Notes: generated by a model not told the origin, from the letters alone. Shown: positions 40,486 through 48,896, counted from the first letter of the stretch. The stretch: DNA of 64,000 nt from JBKBKC01 sp046294265 (GCA_046294265.1 JBKBKC010000007.1:155188-219187), one strand, 5' to 3'. Numbers and translations are program-made.

Positions 40486-41775
40486 TCAGTTCACGAAGCC
40501 CAGAAGCCTCGGGATCGTCAGGGTCAGCGCGGGGAAATAGGTGATCAGAAAGATCACCGCGATCTCCACCAGCAGGAACGGCATCACGGCGCGGGCAATC
40601 GTCTCCACCCTCAACCCCGATACCGATGATGTGACAAACAGCACCAGCCCCATCGGCGGCGTCAACAGGCCCACCGTCAGGTTCACCGCCATGATGATGG
40701 CGAAATGCACCGAGTCCACCCCCATCGCCGTGAACACCGGCCCCAGGATCGGCCCCAGGATGATGATCGCGGGCCCCGCATCGAGGAACATCCCCACGAT
40801 GAACAGCAGGATGTTGATCAGGAACAACAGGATCAGCGGATTGTCCGAGATGCCCAGGATCATCGCCGCCAGCATCTCGGGCGTGCGGGCAAGGCTCGCC
40901 ACCGTCTTGAACGCCATCGCGGCGCCCACCAGCAGCAGCACCACGGCCGAGGTGATGCCCGCCTTCATCATGATGTCGGGAAGGTCCTTGAAGCTGAGGG
41001 TGCGCATCACGAAAAGCCCGATCAGCAGCGAATAGCCCACGGCCACGCAGGCAGCCTCGGTGGGCGTGAAGATGCCGCCGAGGATACCGCCCAGGATGAT
41101 GACGGGCGTCATCAGCGGCCAGATCGCCCGCAGGCTGGCGGTGCCCGCCTCGCCCCAGGTGGCGCGGCGGGTTGACAGCGGCAGGTCATAGCGGTCGGCC
41201 AGGAACCAGATCATGAACATCAGCGCCCCGCCGATCATGATGCCCGGCACGATCCCCGCAAGGAACAGGGCGGCGACGCTTTCGCCCATCACATAGGCGT
41301 AGATGATCATGATGCCGGAGGGCGGGATGATCGGCCCGATGATCGACGACGCCGCCGTGATCGCTGCCGCGAATTTCCGCGTGTAGCCCTGCTTTTCCAT
41401 CGCCGGGATCATCATGGACCCCAGCGCCGACACATCCGCCACCGCCGACCCCGACAGCCCCGCGAACAGCATCGACGACAGCACGTTCACATGGGCCAGA
41501 CCGCCGCGCAGGTGCCCGATCATCGCCTGGCTGAACTCCACCAGCCGCAGCGTGATGTTCGAGCGGTTCATCACCTCGCCCGCCAGCATGAAGAACGGAA
41601 TGGCCATCAGCGGAAAGCTGTCCATCCCGTTGTAGACGTTGCGGTAGAGCAGAACGATGTCACGCTCCTGCCCGTTCATCCACAACAGGATTCCGGGGGC
41701 CGCGATCAGGCCGAAGAACACCGGCAGGCCAAGGAACAGGAAGATCATGAACAGGGGGAGGAACAGGCTCAGCAT
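40486..41775 (-). CDS. TRAP transporter large permease (DctM family)
   Basis: A 429-aa inner-membrane protein with about twelve segments. Landmarks are FLGLPVFFGLIAAPGILLWM, FFMLAGEVMNRSNITLRLVEFSQAMIGHLRGGLAHVNVL, ASSIIGPIIPPSGIMIIYAYV and, late, VNLTVGLLTPPMGLVLFV. The ATG at 41775 is preferred because it starts directly at the first membrane segment (LSLFLPLFMIFLFLG) and follows the DctQ stop by one base. It works with the 198-aa DctQ and the DctP at 39396. Confidence 0.92.
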   Translation of the reverse strand: MLSLFLPLFMIFLFLGLPVFFGLIAAPGILLWMNGQERDIVLLYRNVYNGMDSFPLMAIPFFMLAGEVMNRSNITLRLVEFSQAMIGHLRGGLAHVNVLSSMLFAGLSGSAVADVSALGSMMIPAMEKQGYTRKFAAAITAASSIIGPIIPPSGIMIIYAYVMGESVAALFLAGIVPGIMIGGALMFMIWFLADRYDLPLSTRRATWGEAGTASLRAIWPLMTPVIILGGILGGIFTPTEAACVAVGYSLLIGLFVMRTLSFKDLPDIMMKAGITSAVVLLLVGAAMAFKTVASLARTPEMLAAMILGISDNPLILLFLINILLFIVGMFLDAGPAIIILGPILGPVFTAMGVDSVHFAIIMAVNLTVGLLTPPMGLVLFVTSSVSGLRVETIARAVMPFLLVEIAVIFLITYFPALTLTIPRLLGFVN

Positions 41776-41776
41776 G

Positions 41777-42373
41777 TCATTCCGCTCCCGCCATGGCCGC
41801 ACCCTCGATGCCCGGCAGGCGGTCGCCCGCCCCCAGCATCCGCACCAGCGCGCGCAGCATCAATTCTACCGTCACCGCGACCATCAGCGCGGCCCCGACG
41901 ACCAGCGAGGCCATCATCCAGCCGCGCGTGACCTTCTTCCAGACCACCGCGCCATCCGCGAACCCCACCGGGACGCGGAAGGCGTCCATCTCGAACCGGC
42001 CACCGAACCCGCCCACCTCGGCAATCCCGATGCGCAGCCCGGCCCAGAGCATGACCAGCGCCAGACCCAAGAGCAGCAGCGCCAGCAGCGCCGCCAGCGC
42101 GCGCGGCAGCAGGCGCACCACCATGTCGATGCCGACAAAGCCGCCCTGCCGATAGGCCGTGGGGGCCATCAGCCCGGTCATCCACAGCATCAGGAACCGC
42201 GCGACCTCTTCCGGCCAGGGCAGGGCGTTGCCCAGCACGTAGCGAAAGAACACCTGCACCAGGATCGCCACCACCATGACGGCGACGCAGGCCCCCCCAA
42301 TCCATCGTCCCGCCGCCAGAAGCGCGGCATTGACCGCGCCCAGGGCCGCGGTCAGCCCAACCAATGCACCCAT
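41777..42373 (-). CDS. TRAP transporter small permease (DctQ family)
   Basis: A 198-aa inner-membrane protein with four segments. The motif region FFRYVLGNALPWPEEVARFLMLWMTGLMAP is the textbook DctQ pattern (RY-x-x-x-x-x-PWxEE). It contains a short hydrophilic insert between segments three and four (EVGGFGGRFEMDAFRVP). It is the first gene of its operon and only one base separates it from DctM. The C-terminus is Gly/Ala-rich. Confidence 0.92.
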   Translation of the reverse strand: MGALVGLTAALGAVNAALLAAGRWIGGACVAVMVVAILVQVFFRYVLGNALPWPEEVARFLMLWMTGLMAPTAYRQGGFVGIDMVVRLLPRALAALLALLLLGLALVMLWAGLRIGIAEVGGFGGRFEMDAFRVPVGFADGAVVWKKVTRGWMMASLVVGAALMVAVTVELMLRALVRMLGAGDRLPGIEGAAMAGAE

Positions 42374-42449
42374 CGGTGCCCCCCTCCCTGTTGCGCGCCC
42401 TCCTCCGGGCCGTCGGTCCTGTGGTGCGCTGCACCCCGGCCGGGGGTGG

Positions 42450-42467
42450 GGCGGGCGATGGCCCGCC
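42450..42467 (-). other. Hairpin after the flavin reductase gene
   Basis: GGCGGGC at 42450-42456 and GCCCGCC at 42461-42467 form a perfect seven-base stem with a four-base loop, 24 bases after the flavin reductase stop. No T-run is present. It may separate the monooxygenase operon from the TRAP operon, though read-through is possible. Confidence 0.45.
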
Positions 42468-42491
42468 GTCCCCCGTGCCGGCCTTGCGTGG

Positions 42492-43019
42492 CTAGCTTGC
42501 GGCGAAGCTGCCGTATGTCCCCGCGCTGAACACCAGCGGCGCGCCGTCGGTCATGGCGGCGCGGATCACCCGGCCCACCACGATCGTATGGTCGCCCCCG
42601 TCATAGAGCGCGTGCTGTTCGCAGTCGAACCGCGCGAGGCAACCGGGGATCACCGGCACGCCCTCGGCCGTCATCTCATGGCCCAGCCCGTCGAAACCCG
42701 CACCCCCCCGCACGAAGCGGCGGCTGACCTCGCCCTGCGCGCTGCCCAGCACATGGATCGTGTAGAACCGCGCCGCCACCAGCACCGGATAGCGGCCCGA
42801 GGCTTTCGCGGGCGACCACAGCACCAGCGGCGGGTCCATCGACAGCGAGGCAAAGCTGTTGGCGGTGAATCCCATCGGGCCGTCCGGCCCCTGCGCCGTG
42901 ATCACGCAGATGCCGGTGGCAAAGCGGCCCAGGGCATCGCGCAGGGCGCGCGGGTTGGCGGTGTCGGGGGCGAAGGTCGGTTCGGTCACGGGTTCGGGCA
43001 TCTGCATATCCTCTGGCAT
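42492..43019 (-). CDS. Flavin reductase family protein
   Basis: A 175-aa FMN-binding split-barrel protein of the flavin-reductase-like group (NTAB/DIM6/HpaC-type). The family core reads ALGRFATGICVITA, GFTANSFASLSMDPPLVLWSPA, and FDCEQHALYDGGDHTIVVGRV near the end. It would supply reduced flavin to the SsuD-like monooxygenase two genes upstream. The ATG at 43019 overlaps the aldo/keto reductase stop (TGATG); the third Met, at 43001, has a better Shine-Dalgarno (AGAGGA) and could be the true start. Confidence 0.88.
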   Translation of the reverse strand: MPEDMQMPEPVTEPTFAPDTANPRALRDALGRFATGICVITAQGPDGPMGFTANSFASLSMDPPLVLWSPAKASGRYPVLVAARFYTIHVLGSAQGEVSRRFVRGGAGFDGLGHEMTAEGVPVIPGCLARFDCEQHALYDGGDHTIVVGRVIRAAMTDGAPLVFSAGTYGSFAAS

Positions 43020-43912
43020 CAGGCCACCTCGCGGCCCAGGGCCAGAGTGTAGAGGTCAAACCATGTCTGGCGATCCATCGGCACCTGCAATGCGCGCGAA
43101 ATCTCCGCGATGCGGGGCAGGGAGTTGGTGCCCATCACCGGCAGGATGCGCGCGGGGTGGTGCAAGAGCCAGGCCACCGCCGCCGCCGACCAGTCGGCCC
43201 CCGCGGCGCGGCCCAGATCGTCCAGCCGCGCGCGCAGGCCCTTCGGCGCCTCGGCCAACAGCCGCCCGCCCGCCAGCGGCGACCAGGCCATCGGCGGCAG
43301 GCCGCGCTCCTGCAGGTCGGCCACATCGCCGTTCACAAAGCCCTCATGCGCCATCAGGCTCAATTCGATCTGGTTGGTGGCCAGCCGCGTGGCCATGCCC
43401 GACTGCAACAGCGACAGGTCCCAGGGCCGGAAGTTCGACACCCCCACCGCCCGCACCTTGCCCGACCCCACCAGCGCGTCAAGGCAGGCCCCGGTCGCGT
43501 GGTGGTCCATCAGCGGATCGGGCCGGTGGATCAGCAACAGGTCGATCCTGTCGGTGGCCATGTCGCGCAAGCTGGCCTCGACCGAGGCGGTGACATGCGC
43601 GGGCGAGGTGTCATAGTGTTTCACCCGCGCGCCCGCGTGGCGGCCCACCGGGGCCACGATGTCGCATTTCGTGACGATCTCGATCCGGTCGCGCAACCCC
43701 GGCGCCGCCCGCAGCGCCGCGCCGAACAGGCCCTCGGCGGTGTATCCGCCATAGATGTCGGCCTGGTCCATCGTGGTGATGCCCTGCGCGAGGCACGCCT
43801 CCACCTTGGCCTGCACATGGCCGGGCGAGGTGTCGGGGTCATCCCCCAGCCGCCACATGCCATAAACGATCCGGCTGAGCGTGACGCCGCCCGCAAGCGT
43901 GACCCGCTCCAT
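43019..43912 (-). CDS. Aldo/keto reductase
   Basis: A 297-aa NADPH-dependent TIM-barrel reductase. The catalytic tetrad can be placed: Asp and Tyr in TTMDQADIYGGYT (about residues 46-57), Lys in EIVTKCD (about 83) and His in LLLIHRPDP (about 124). The C-terminal cofactor loop shows PVMGTNSLPRIAE. It is similar to the YdhF subgroup. The ATG overlaps the monooxygenase stop (ATGA). It may reduce the aldehyde released when the monooxygenase splits a sulfonate. Confidence 0.88.
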   Translation of the reverse strand: MERVTLAGGVTLSRIVYGMWRLGDDPDTSPGHVQAKVEACLAQGITTMDQADIYGGYTAEGLFGAALRAAPGLRDRIEIVTKCDIVAPVGRHAGARVKHYDTSPAHVTASVEASLRDMATDRIDLLLIHRPDPLMDHHATGACLDALVGSGKVRAVGVSNFRPWDLSLLQSGMATRLATNQIELSLMAHEGFVNGDVADLQERGLPPMAWSPLAGGRLLAEAPKGLRARLDDLGRAAGADWSAAAVAWLLHHPARILPVMGTNSLPRIAEISRALQVPMDRQTWFDLYTLALGREVA

Positions 43913-45069
43913 CAGCGCCGCTCCCCGGTTCCAAGGGGCGTGGCGGGCACGCCCGCCGGCACGCGGCCATAGGCGTGCGGCAGGCTGACCGTTTTCAGCT
44001 GCGGCAACACGCGGGTGCCGAAATGCTCCGCCTCGTCCAGATGCGGATAGCCCGACAGGATGAAGGCCCGGATGCCCATAGCGCGATACTCCTCCAGCTT
44101 GGTCAGCACTTGGTCGGTCGATCCCACCAGCGCCGCCCCGCAGCCCGACCGCGCGCGGCCGATCCCCGTCCACATCCCCGGCTCGACATAGCCGAACTGG
44201 TCCGCAAGCTCGCGCGCCCGCGCCTGGTGCGACACGCCCAGGGACCCCGCATCATGCGCGCGCCCCCGGATCAGCTGCCCATATTCGTCGTCCAGCCTGG
44301 ATGCGATATGCTCGGCATAGTCCTTCGCCTCGGCCTCGGTGTCGCGCACGATCACGTGGACGCGCAGGCCATAGTCAAGCGTGCGCCCATGCGCCGCCGC
44401 CCGCGCATGAACGTCCCTCATGCGCTGCGCCAGCATGTCCTTCGTCTCGGGCCACATCAGATAGACATCGCACTGCGCCCCGCACAGCTCCAGCGCGTCC
44501 GGGGAATAGCCGCCGAAATACAACAGCGGCCCGCCGTTCTGCTGGTAGGGCCGCGCGGGGTCGGCGGGGAGTTTCTTCAGGCTGTAGATCTCGCCCTCAT
44601 GCGCCACCTCGTCCTGCGTCCAGCACTTGCGCAGGATCTCCACCACCTCATGGCTGCGCCGGTAGCGGCGCGCGCTGTCCTCGACCTCGCCCGGAAAGTC
44701 GGAACTGATCACGTTCAGCGTCAGCCGCCCCTGCAGCATGTGGTCGAGCGTCGCCACCGTGCGCGCCAGCATCATCGGATGCAGCTCGCCGCAGCGGATC
44801 GCGGCCAGAAAGTTGATGTCGGTGGTGATCTGGCTGGCGGCGGCGACAAAGGTCAGCACGTCCTGCCCCACCTGATAGGACGACGGGCACAGGATGTTGC
44901 GGAACCCCAGCCGCTCGGCCGCCTTCACGATGTCCGAACAATGCGCCCAGGACGACCGCAGGCGGCCGTCCGGCACGCCCAGATATTCATAATCGTCCGA
45001 GCAGAGCGCCGCGAACCAGCTGACCTCGGCACCCTCCAGATCGGGCGATGTGACGGGCACCACGGTCAT
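43912..45069 (-). CDS. SsuD-like FMNH2-dependent monooxygenase (LLM family)
   Basis: A 385-aa bacterial-luciferase-like monooxygenase. Its C-terminal half closely follows alkanesulfonate monooxygenase SsuD: YGLRVHVIVRDTEAEA, MWTGIGRARSGCGAALVG and FILSGYPHLDEAEHFG. Its N-terminal half has CPSSYQVGQDVLTFVAAAS in place of the usual active-site loop. SsuD cleaves alkanesulfonates to aldehyde and sulfite using flavin from a reductase, here supplied by the gene at 42492. The ATG at 45069 follows GGGAGAGAA. It is divergent from the GntR gene, with an operator-like palindrome between. Alternative substrates of the group (e.g. dimethyl sulfone-derived) are possible. Confidence 0.88.
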   Translation of the reverse strand: MTVVPVTSPDLEGAEVSWFAALCSDDYEYLGVPDGRLRSSWAHCSDIVKAAERLGFRNILCPSSYQVGQDVLTFVAAASQITTDINFLAAIRCGELHPMMLARTVATLDHMLQGRLTLNVISSDFPGEVEDSARRYRRSHEVVEILRKCWTQDEVAHEGEIYSLKKLPADPARPYQQNGGPLLYFGGYSPDALELCGAQCDVYLMWPETKDMLAQRMRDVHARAAAHGRTLDYGLRVHVIVRDTEAEAKDYAEHIASRLDDEYGQLIRGRAHDAGSLGVSHQARARELADQFGYVEPGMWTGIGRARSGCGAALVGSTDQVLTKLEEYRAMGIRAFILSGYPHLDEAEHFGTRVLPQLKTVSLPHAYGRVPAGVPATPLGTGERR

Positions 45070-45119
45070 CTGATTCTCTCCCCCCAAGATGCATCTTTCC
45101 GCTTGCGTAACACCTGCCA

Positions 45120-45142
45120 TGATGTAGATCAATACTGCATCA
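45120..45142. promoter_or_regulatory. Operator-like palindrome between the monooxygenase operon and the GntR gene
   Basis: TGATGTAG at 45120-45127 and CTGCATCA at 45135-45142 are an inverted repeat with one mismatch and a seven-base spacer. It lies in the 99-base divergent promoter region, 26 bases before the GntR start and 50 bases before the monooxygenase start, ideal for control of both. GntR/HutC proteins bind palindromes of this kind. Confidence 0.5.
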
Positions 45143-45168
45143 ATTAACCGGTCGCCATTGAGTCGCAC

Positions 45169-45867
45169 ATGAAACCCGGGTCCCTTCCGCTCTATCAGCA
45201 GATCAGTGAACTCCTGATCCGCGACATCGCGGCGGGGCGGCTGATCGACGGCGAACGGCTGCCGCCAGAGCGTGACATGGCGGCGTCCCTCGGCATCGCC
45301 GTCGGCACCCTGCGCATGGCGCTGCAGGATCTGACCGCGAAGGGAATGCTGACGCGGGTGCAGGGATCGGGCAACTATGTGCGCGCGCGCGCGGATGCAG
45401 AAAGCGTCTATGCCCTGTTCCGGCTGGAACTGGCGACGGGCGGCGGGCTGCCCACGGCGCAGGTGCTGGCGGTGGACCGGGTGCCCAAGGACGAGGGGCT
45501 GCCGCCCTTCGGCACCGCCCCCGACGCGCACCGCATCCGCCGCCTGCGGTTCCTGTCGGGCATCCCGGCGGCGGTCGAGGAGATCTGGCTGGACGGCGAC
45601 TATGCCCCCCGCATCAGCATCGAGGACCTCTCGGAATCGCTCTATCTCTTCTACCGCACGCGGCTGGGCCTCTGGGTGCAGCGGGCCGAGGATACGGTGG
45701 GGCAGGGGGCGCTGCCCGGCTGGGCGCCGGCAGGGTTTCCACATGCCCCCGGCGCCGTGCTGCCCGAGATCACCCGCGTCTCATGGGCACAGGACGGCGC
45801 GCGGGCCGAGGTGTCACGCACATGGTTCGACCCCGCGCGGGTCCGCTATGTGGCGCGGCTGAAATAG
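45169..45867 (+). CDS. GntR-family regulator (HutC/UTRA type)
   Basis: A 232-aa repressor. Residues 5-75 form the GntR winged helix (LYQQISELLIRDIAAGRLIDGERLPPERDMAASLGIAVGTLRMAL, then GSGNYVR). Residues 85-230 look like the UTRA ligand domain (IRRLRFLSGIPAAVEEIWLDG). It is divergent from the monooxygenase operon and probably controls it, sensing the sulfonate or a product. The Shine-Dalgarno sequence is weak. Confidence 0.9.
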   Translation: MKPGSLPLYQQISELLIRDIAAGRLIDGERLPPERDMAASLGIAVGTLRMALQDLTAKGMLTRVQGSGNYVRARADAESVYALFRLELATGGGLPTAQVLAVDRVPKDEGLPPFGTAPDAHRIRRLRFLSGIPAAVEEIWLDGDYAPRISIEDLSESLYLFYRTRLGLWVQRAEDTVGQGALPGWAPAGFPHAPGAVLPEITRVSWAQDGARAEVSRTWFDPARVRYVARLK

Positions 45868-45939
45868 GCCGCAGGAACTGAAACAGGCCGCAGGACAGGA
45901 ACGCGCGCGCACAGGCGCCGAAAACAGGGGACGGACACC

Positions 45940-47052
45940 GTGAAGACAATCCGCTATGGCGTCATCGGCTGCGGCATGATGGGGCAGGAGCATCTGAGAA
46001 ACATCGCTCTTCTGCCGCAGGCCGAGGTGGTGGCGATCCATGAACCCGACGCCGCGATGCGCGCCGAGGCGCAGCGCTTCGCGCCGGGGGCCGCGATGGT
46101 GGACAGCGTGGCCCAGGTGCTGGCCGTGGAGGCGGTGAACTGCCTGCTGATCGCCAGCCCCAATTTCCTGCATGTGGGCCAACTGGAAGAGGTGGCGCGC
46201 ATCCGCCCGCTGCCCGTGCTGGTGGAAAAGCCGCTTTTCACCGACCCCGCCGACGCGCCCCGCCTGGCCGCCCTGCGTAGCGCCTATCCGGCGCCGATCT
46301 GGGTGGCGATGGAATACCGCTACATGCCGCCCGTGGCGCATCTGCTGCGCGCGGCGCAGGCCGCCACCGGCGGGGTGCGGATGCTCACCATCCGCGAACA
46401 CCGCTTTCCGTTCCTGTCCAAGGTGGGCGACTGGAACCGTTTCAACGCGCAGTCGGGCGGCACGCTGGTCGAGAAATGCTGCCATTTCTTCGACCTGATG
46501 CGGCTGGTGATGGGCTGCGATCCGGTGCGGGTGATGGCCTCCGCAGGCCAGGACGTGAACCACAAGGACGAAATGGTGGCGGGCCGCACCCCCGACATCT
46601 GGGACAATGCCTATGTGATCGTCGATTTCCAGAATGGCGCGCGTTCGATGCTGGAACTGTGCATGTTCGCCGAAGGCAGCCGCTATCAGGAAGAGATCAG
46701 CGCCGTGGGCCCCATGGGCAAGATCGAATGCCTGGTGCCCGGCCCGGGCCGGTTCTGGCCCGCGCATCTGGGCGCGGCGCCGGTGCCGCAGGTGATCGTC
46801 AGCCCCCGCAACCCCAAGGGGCCCCGCGTGCTCGAGGTGCCGGTGGACCCCGCGATCCTGGAGGCGGGCGACCACAACGGATCGACCTTTTACCAGCACG
46901 CGGGCTTTGCGGCGGCGGCGGCCGGGCAGGGACGGGTGGAGGTGGCACTGGAGGATGGCTGGTGGGCGGCGGCCATGGGGATGGCGGCACAAAGATCGGC
47001 GATGACGGGGCAGGCGGTGGACTTCGAGGCCGAGGACTATCTGCCCCGCTGA
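45940..47052 (+). CDS. Gfo/Idh/MocA-family dehydrogenase
   Basis: A 370-aa NAD(P)-dependent oxidoreductase. The nucleotide-binding loop is GVIGCGMMGQEHL at residues 6-18, the family Lys is in VEKPLFTD (about 97), and the catalytic region is GGTLVEKCCHFFDLMR, in which the usual Asp-x-x-x-His is replaced by Glu-x-x-x-x-His or Glu-Lys-Cys-Cys-His. It starts at GTG 45940. It follows the GntR gene by 72 bases that contain a repeated AGGCCGCAGGA. It is unlike the Gfo/Idh protein at 12690. Substrate unknown; probably a sugar, inositol or amino-polyol. Confidence 0.9.
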   Translation: MKTIRYGVIGCGMMGQEHLRNIALLPQAEVVAIHEPDAAMRAEAQRFAPGAAMVDSVAQVLAVEAVNCLLIASPNFLHVGQLEEVARIRPLPVLVEKPLFTDPADAPRLAALRSAYPAPIWVAMEYRYMPPVAHLLRAAQAATGGVRMLTIREHRFPFLSKVGDWNRFNAQSGGTLVEKCCHFFDLMRLVMGCDPVRVMASAGQDVNHKDEMVAGRTPDIWDNAYVIVDFQNGARSMLELCMFAEGSRYQEEISAVGPMGKIECLVPGPGRFWPAHLGAAPVPQVIVSPRNPKGPRVLEVPVDPAILEAGDHNGSTFYQHAGFAAAAAGQGRVEVALEDGWWAAAMGMAAQRSAMTGQAVDFEAEDYLPR

Positions 47053-47070
47053 GGCACCCGTTGCCGACCC

Positions 47071-47124
47071 CCGGGGGGCTTCACGCCCCCCGGACCCCCG
47101 TGGGATATTTGGGGACGGAAGAAG
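47071..47124 (+). repeat. Dispersed intergenic repeat, copy 5
   Basis: CCGGGGGGC at 47071-47079 and GCCCCCCGG at 47085-47093 form a nine-base stem. The tail ACCCCCGTGGGATATTTGGG and GACGGAAGAAGG follow to about 47124. It starts 18 bases after the stop of the Gfo/Idh gene, so a terminator role is likely. Confidence 0.8.
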
Positions 47125-47276
47125 GGGCAAGCTCGGTCTGCGGATGTCTTTGCCCGCGCGCCACGGCGTGGGACCGTTCGCGCGCTGCCTGCCGAACATG
47201 CGCGGCATGTCAGGACAGATGCTTCAAGGGGCGGGCCGGCCGGTCCCCGGCGCCGGATCAGCGCCCCTCGCGCCGA

Positions 47277-47315
47277 CGTCATCAAAGTTTCACGCAGCAT
47301 TCACAAAGCTTACGC
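47277..47315 (+). promoter_or_regulatory. Pho box upstream of the phnC-phnD-phnE genes
   Basis: Four hexamers spaced by exactly 11 bases, CGTCAT (47277), TTTCAC (47288), ATTCAC (47299) and TTACGC (47310), match the direct-repeat structure of PhoB sites (TGTCAT-type hexamers in 11-base repeats). It lies 40 bases before phnC. The 16 bases GTCATCAAAGTTTCAC occur again at 53983 before phnF/phnG. Phosphate-starvation control of the whole locus is inferred. The 302-base gap before phnC holds only this site and the repeat at 47071. Confidence 0.75.
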
Positions 47316-47354
47316 AGGGCGTGCCTAACCGGGCATGGAACCAAAGGGGGCGGC

Positions 47355-47820
47355 ATGCTGCTTGAAATCCAGACCGTGACGCGGATGTTCGGCCAGAAGG
47401 CGGCCGTGGACAACATCAGCTTTACCGTGGATCGACCGGCCTTTGTCGGCATCAGCGCGTGGCCATCGCGCGCGCCCTGATGCAGGACCCCAAGATCATC
47501 CTCGCGGACGAGCCCAGCGCCAGCCTCGATCCGATGAACGCATAGATCGTCATGGACGCGCTGGAGCGCATCCATGACGAGGATGGCCGCATGGTCATCG
47601 CCAACCTGCACACGCTGGACACCGCGCGCCGCTATTGCGACCGCGTGATCGGCATGCGAGACGGCCGCATCGTGTTCGACGGGAGCCCCGACCAGCTGAC
47701 CACCGGTGTCGCCCGCGACATCTACGGCGCGGATGCGAGCTTTTCGGAGGCCGCGCCTCCACCTCCATCGACACCCTGCCGCAGGATCAGGCCTACAAGG
47801 CCGCGATGCTGGGTGCCTGA
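47355..47820 (+). pseudogene. phnC: Decayed phosphonate ABC transporter ATPase
   Basis: The start is normal (LLEIQTVTRMFGQKAAVDNISFTVDRPAFVGI). Then an internal deletion joins this to QRVAIARALMQDPKIILADEPSASLDPMNA in another frame. Walker A and the LSGGQ signature are gone, probably about 350 bases. A TAG at 47543-47545 interrupts the second part where relatives have a Gln-like residue. Near 47757 another frameshift puts the C-terminus (STSIDTLPQDQAYKAAMLGA) in a third frame. Three independent lesions mean no active ATPase can be made. The Pho box and the downstream genes are still in place. Confidence 0.9.
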
Positions 47821-47882
47821 CCCCCCCTTTACCCGGCCCGCGTCCCGCGTCCGGCGGGGGGCCTTCAACCCGGAGACGACAG

Positions 47883-48827
47883 ATGAAAAAGCTGCTTGCC
47901 ATCCTTGCCGCGACCACGACCCTCGCCGCGCCGCGCCGCGCCGCGCCGCGCCGCGCCGCGCCTCGCCTGGAGCAGGACGCGATCGCCGAGTTCCGCATCG
48001 GCATCCTCGGCGGAGAAAACGCCTAGGACCGAATGAACTCCAACGAATGCTTTCGCAAATACACCGAGGAACTGCTCGGCGTGCCCACGCGCCTCTTCGC
48101 GCCCGCCGACTACAACGGCGTGATGCAGGGCCCCCTGGGCGGCTCCATCGACCTTGCCTGGCTCGGGCCGTCAGCCAATGCCGCGATCTACATCGAGAAA
48201 CCCGAGGCGGTCGAGCCGATCCTCGTGAAGGTCAACACCGACGGCAGCTACGGCTACCACGCCATCGGCTTTGCCCGCGCGGACAGCGGCATCACCTCCT
48301 TCGACGACATGAAGGGCAAGAAATTCGCCTTCGGCGACCCGAACTCCGGCTCGGGCTACCTGATCCCCCGCATCGAGATCGAGGACAGCGGCTTCTCGAT
48401 CAAGCCCGGCGAGTATTTCTCGGATGTGGTGTTCTCGGGCGGGCATGAGCAGTCCATCGTCGGCGTCGCCAACGGCGATTTCGACGCCTCGGTGACCTGG
48501 GCCGACGCCATCGGCGAATGGGAAGACGGCTAAAACTCGGGCGCGCTGCGCAAGGCGGCCGACGCGGCCCACGCGGGCATCGTGGACATGAACGACCTCG
48601 TGCAGATCTGGAAATCGAACGTGATTCCGGAAGGCCCGATCGTCATCCGCAAGAACATCCCCGAACGCGTGAAGATCGAGATGACCGCGATGCTCGCGGC
48701 CCTTCCCTACACCGACAAGGATTGCGCCCAGGCGATCCAGGCGGGCGACGCCCTGAGCTTCCGCCCGATCGGGCATGACGCCTACGAGGTGATCGTGGAA
48801 TCGCGCAAGCGCGTTGCCGCGAACTGA
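47883..48827 (+). pseudogene. phnD: Phosphonate-binding protein gene with two in-frame stops
   Basis: All 315 codons are in one frame, and the sequence follows PhnD of relatives closely: GILGGEN, LGVPTRLFAPADYNGVMQG, GSIDLAWLGPSANA, DGSYGYHAIGFARADSG, FGDPNSGSGYLIP and GGHEQSIVGVANGDFDASVTWAD. A TAG at 48024-48026 follows GGENA, and a TAA at 48531-48533 replaces the Tyr of EDGYNSG. The signal peptide is distorted by seven CCGCG units, giving an APRRA repeat. The full protein would bind phosphonate in the periplasm. It is most likely a recent pseudogene; internal restarts could give only fragments. Confidence 0.85.
47926..47960 (+). repeat. Pentanucleotide repeat (CCGCG)x7 in the phnD signal sequence
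   Basis: Seven perfect CCGCG units run from 47926 to 47960, flanked on both sides by CCTCG. It encodes APRRA-type residues in what should be the hydrophobic core of the PhnD signal peptide. A gain or loss of one unit shifts the reading frame. At its present length it keeps frame with the rest of phnD. Confidence 0.9.
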
Positions 48828-48896
48828 TCCTGACCTGACCAGCCGGGCCGCGCGCCAGACCGCGCGGCCCGGTTTCGTTTGCCTTCCGGGGGACCC

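Noticed and set aside
43913..44173. An N-terminal extension of the aldo/keto reductase by 87 codons
   Set aside because: The extension lies wholly inside the monooxygenase gene, while the ATG at 43912 overlaps that gene's stop and starts directly at the conserved core.
45868..45939. Direct repeat of AGGCCGCAGGA between the GntR and Gfo/Idh genes
   Set aside because: Two 11-base copies in a short GC-rich gap can arise by chance or by local duplication; no function is suggested.
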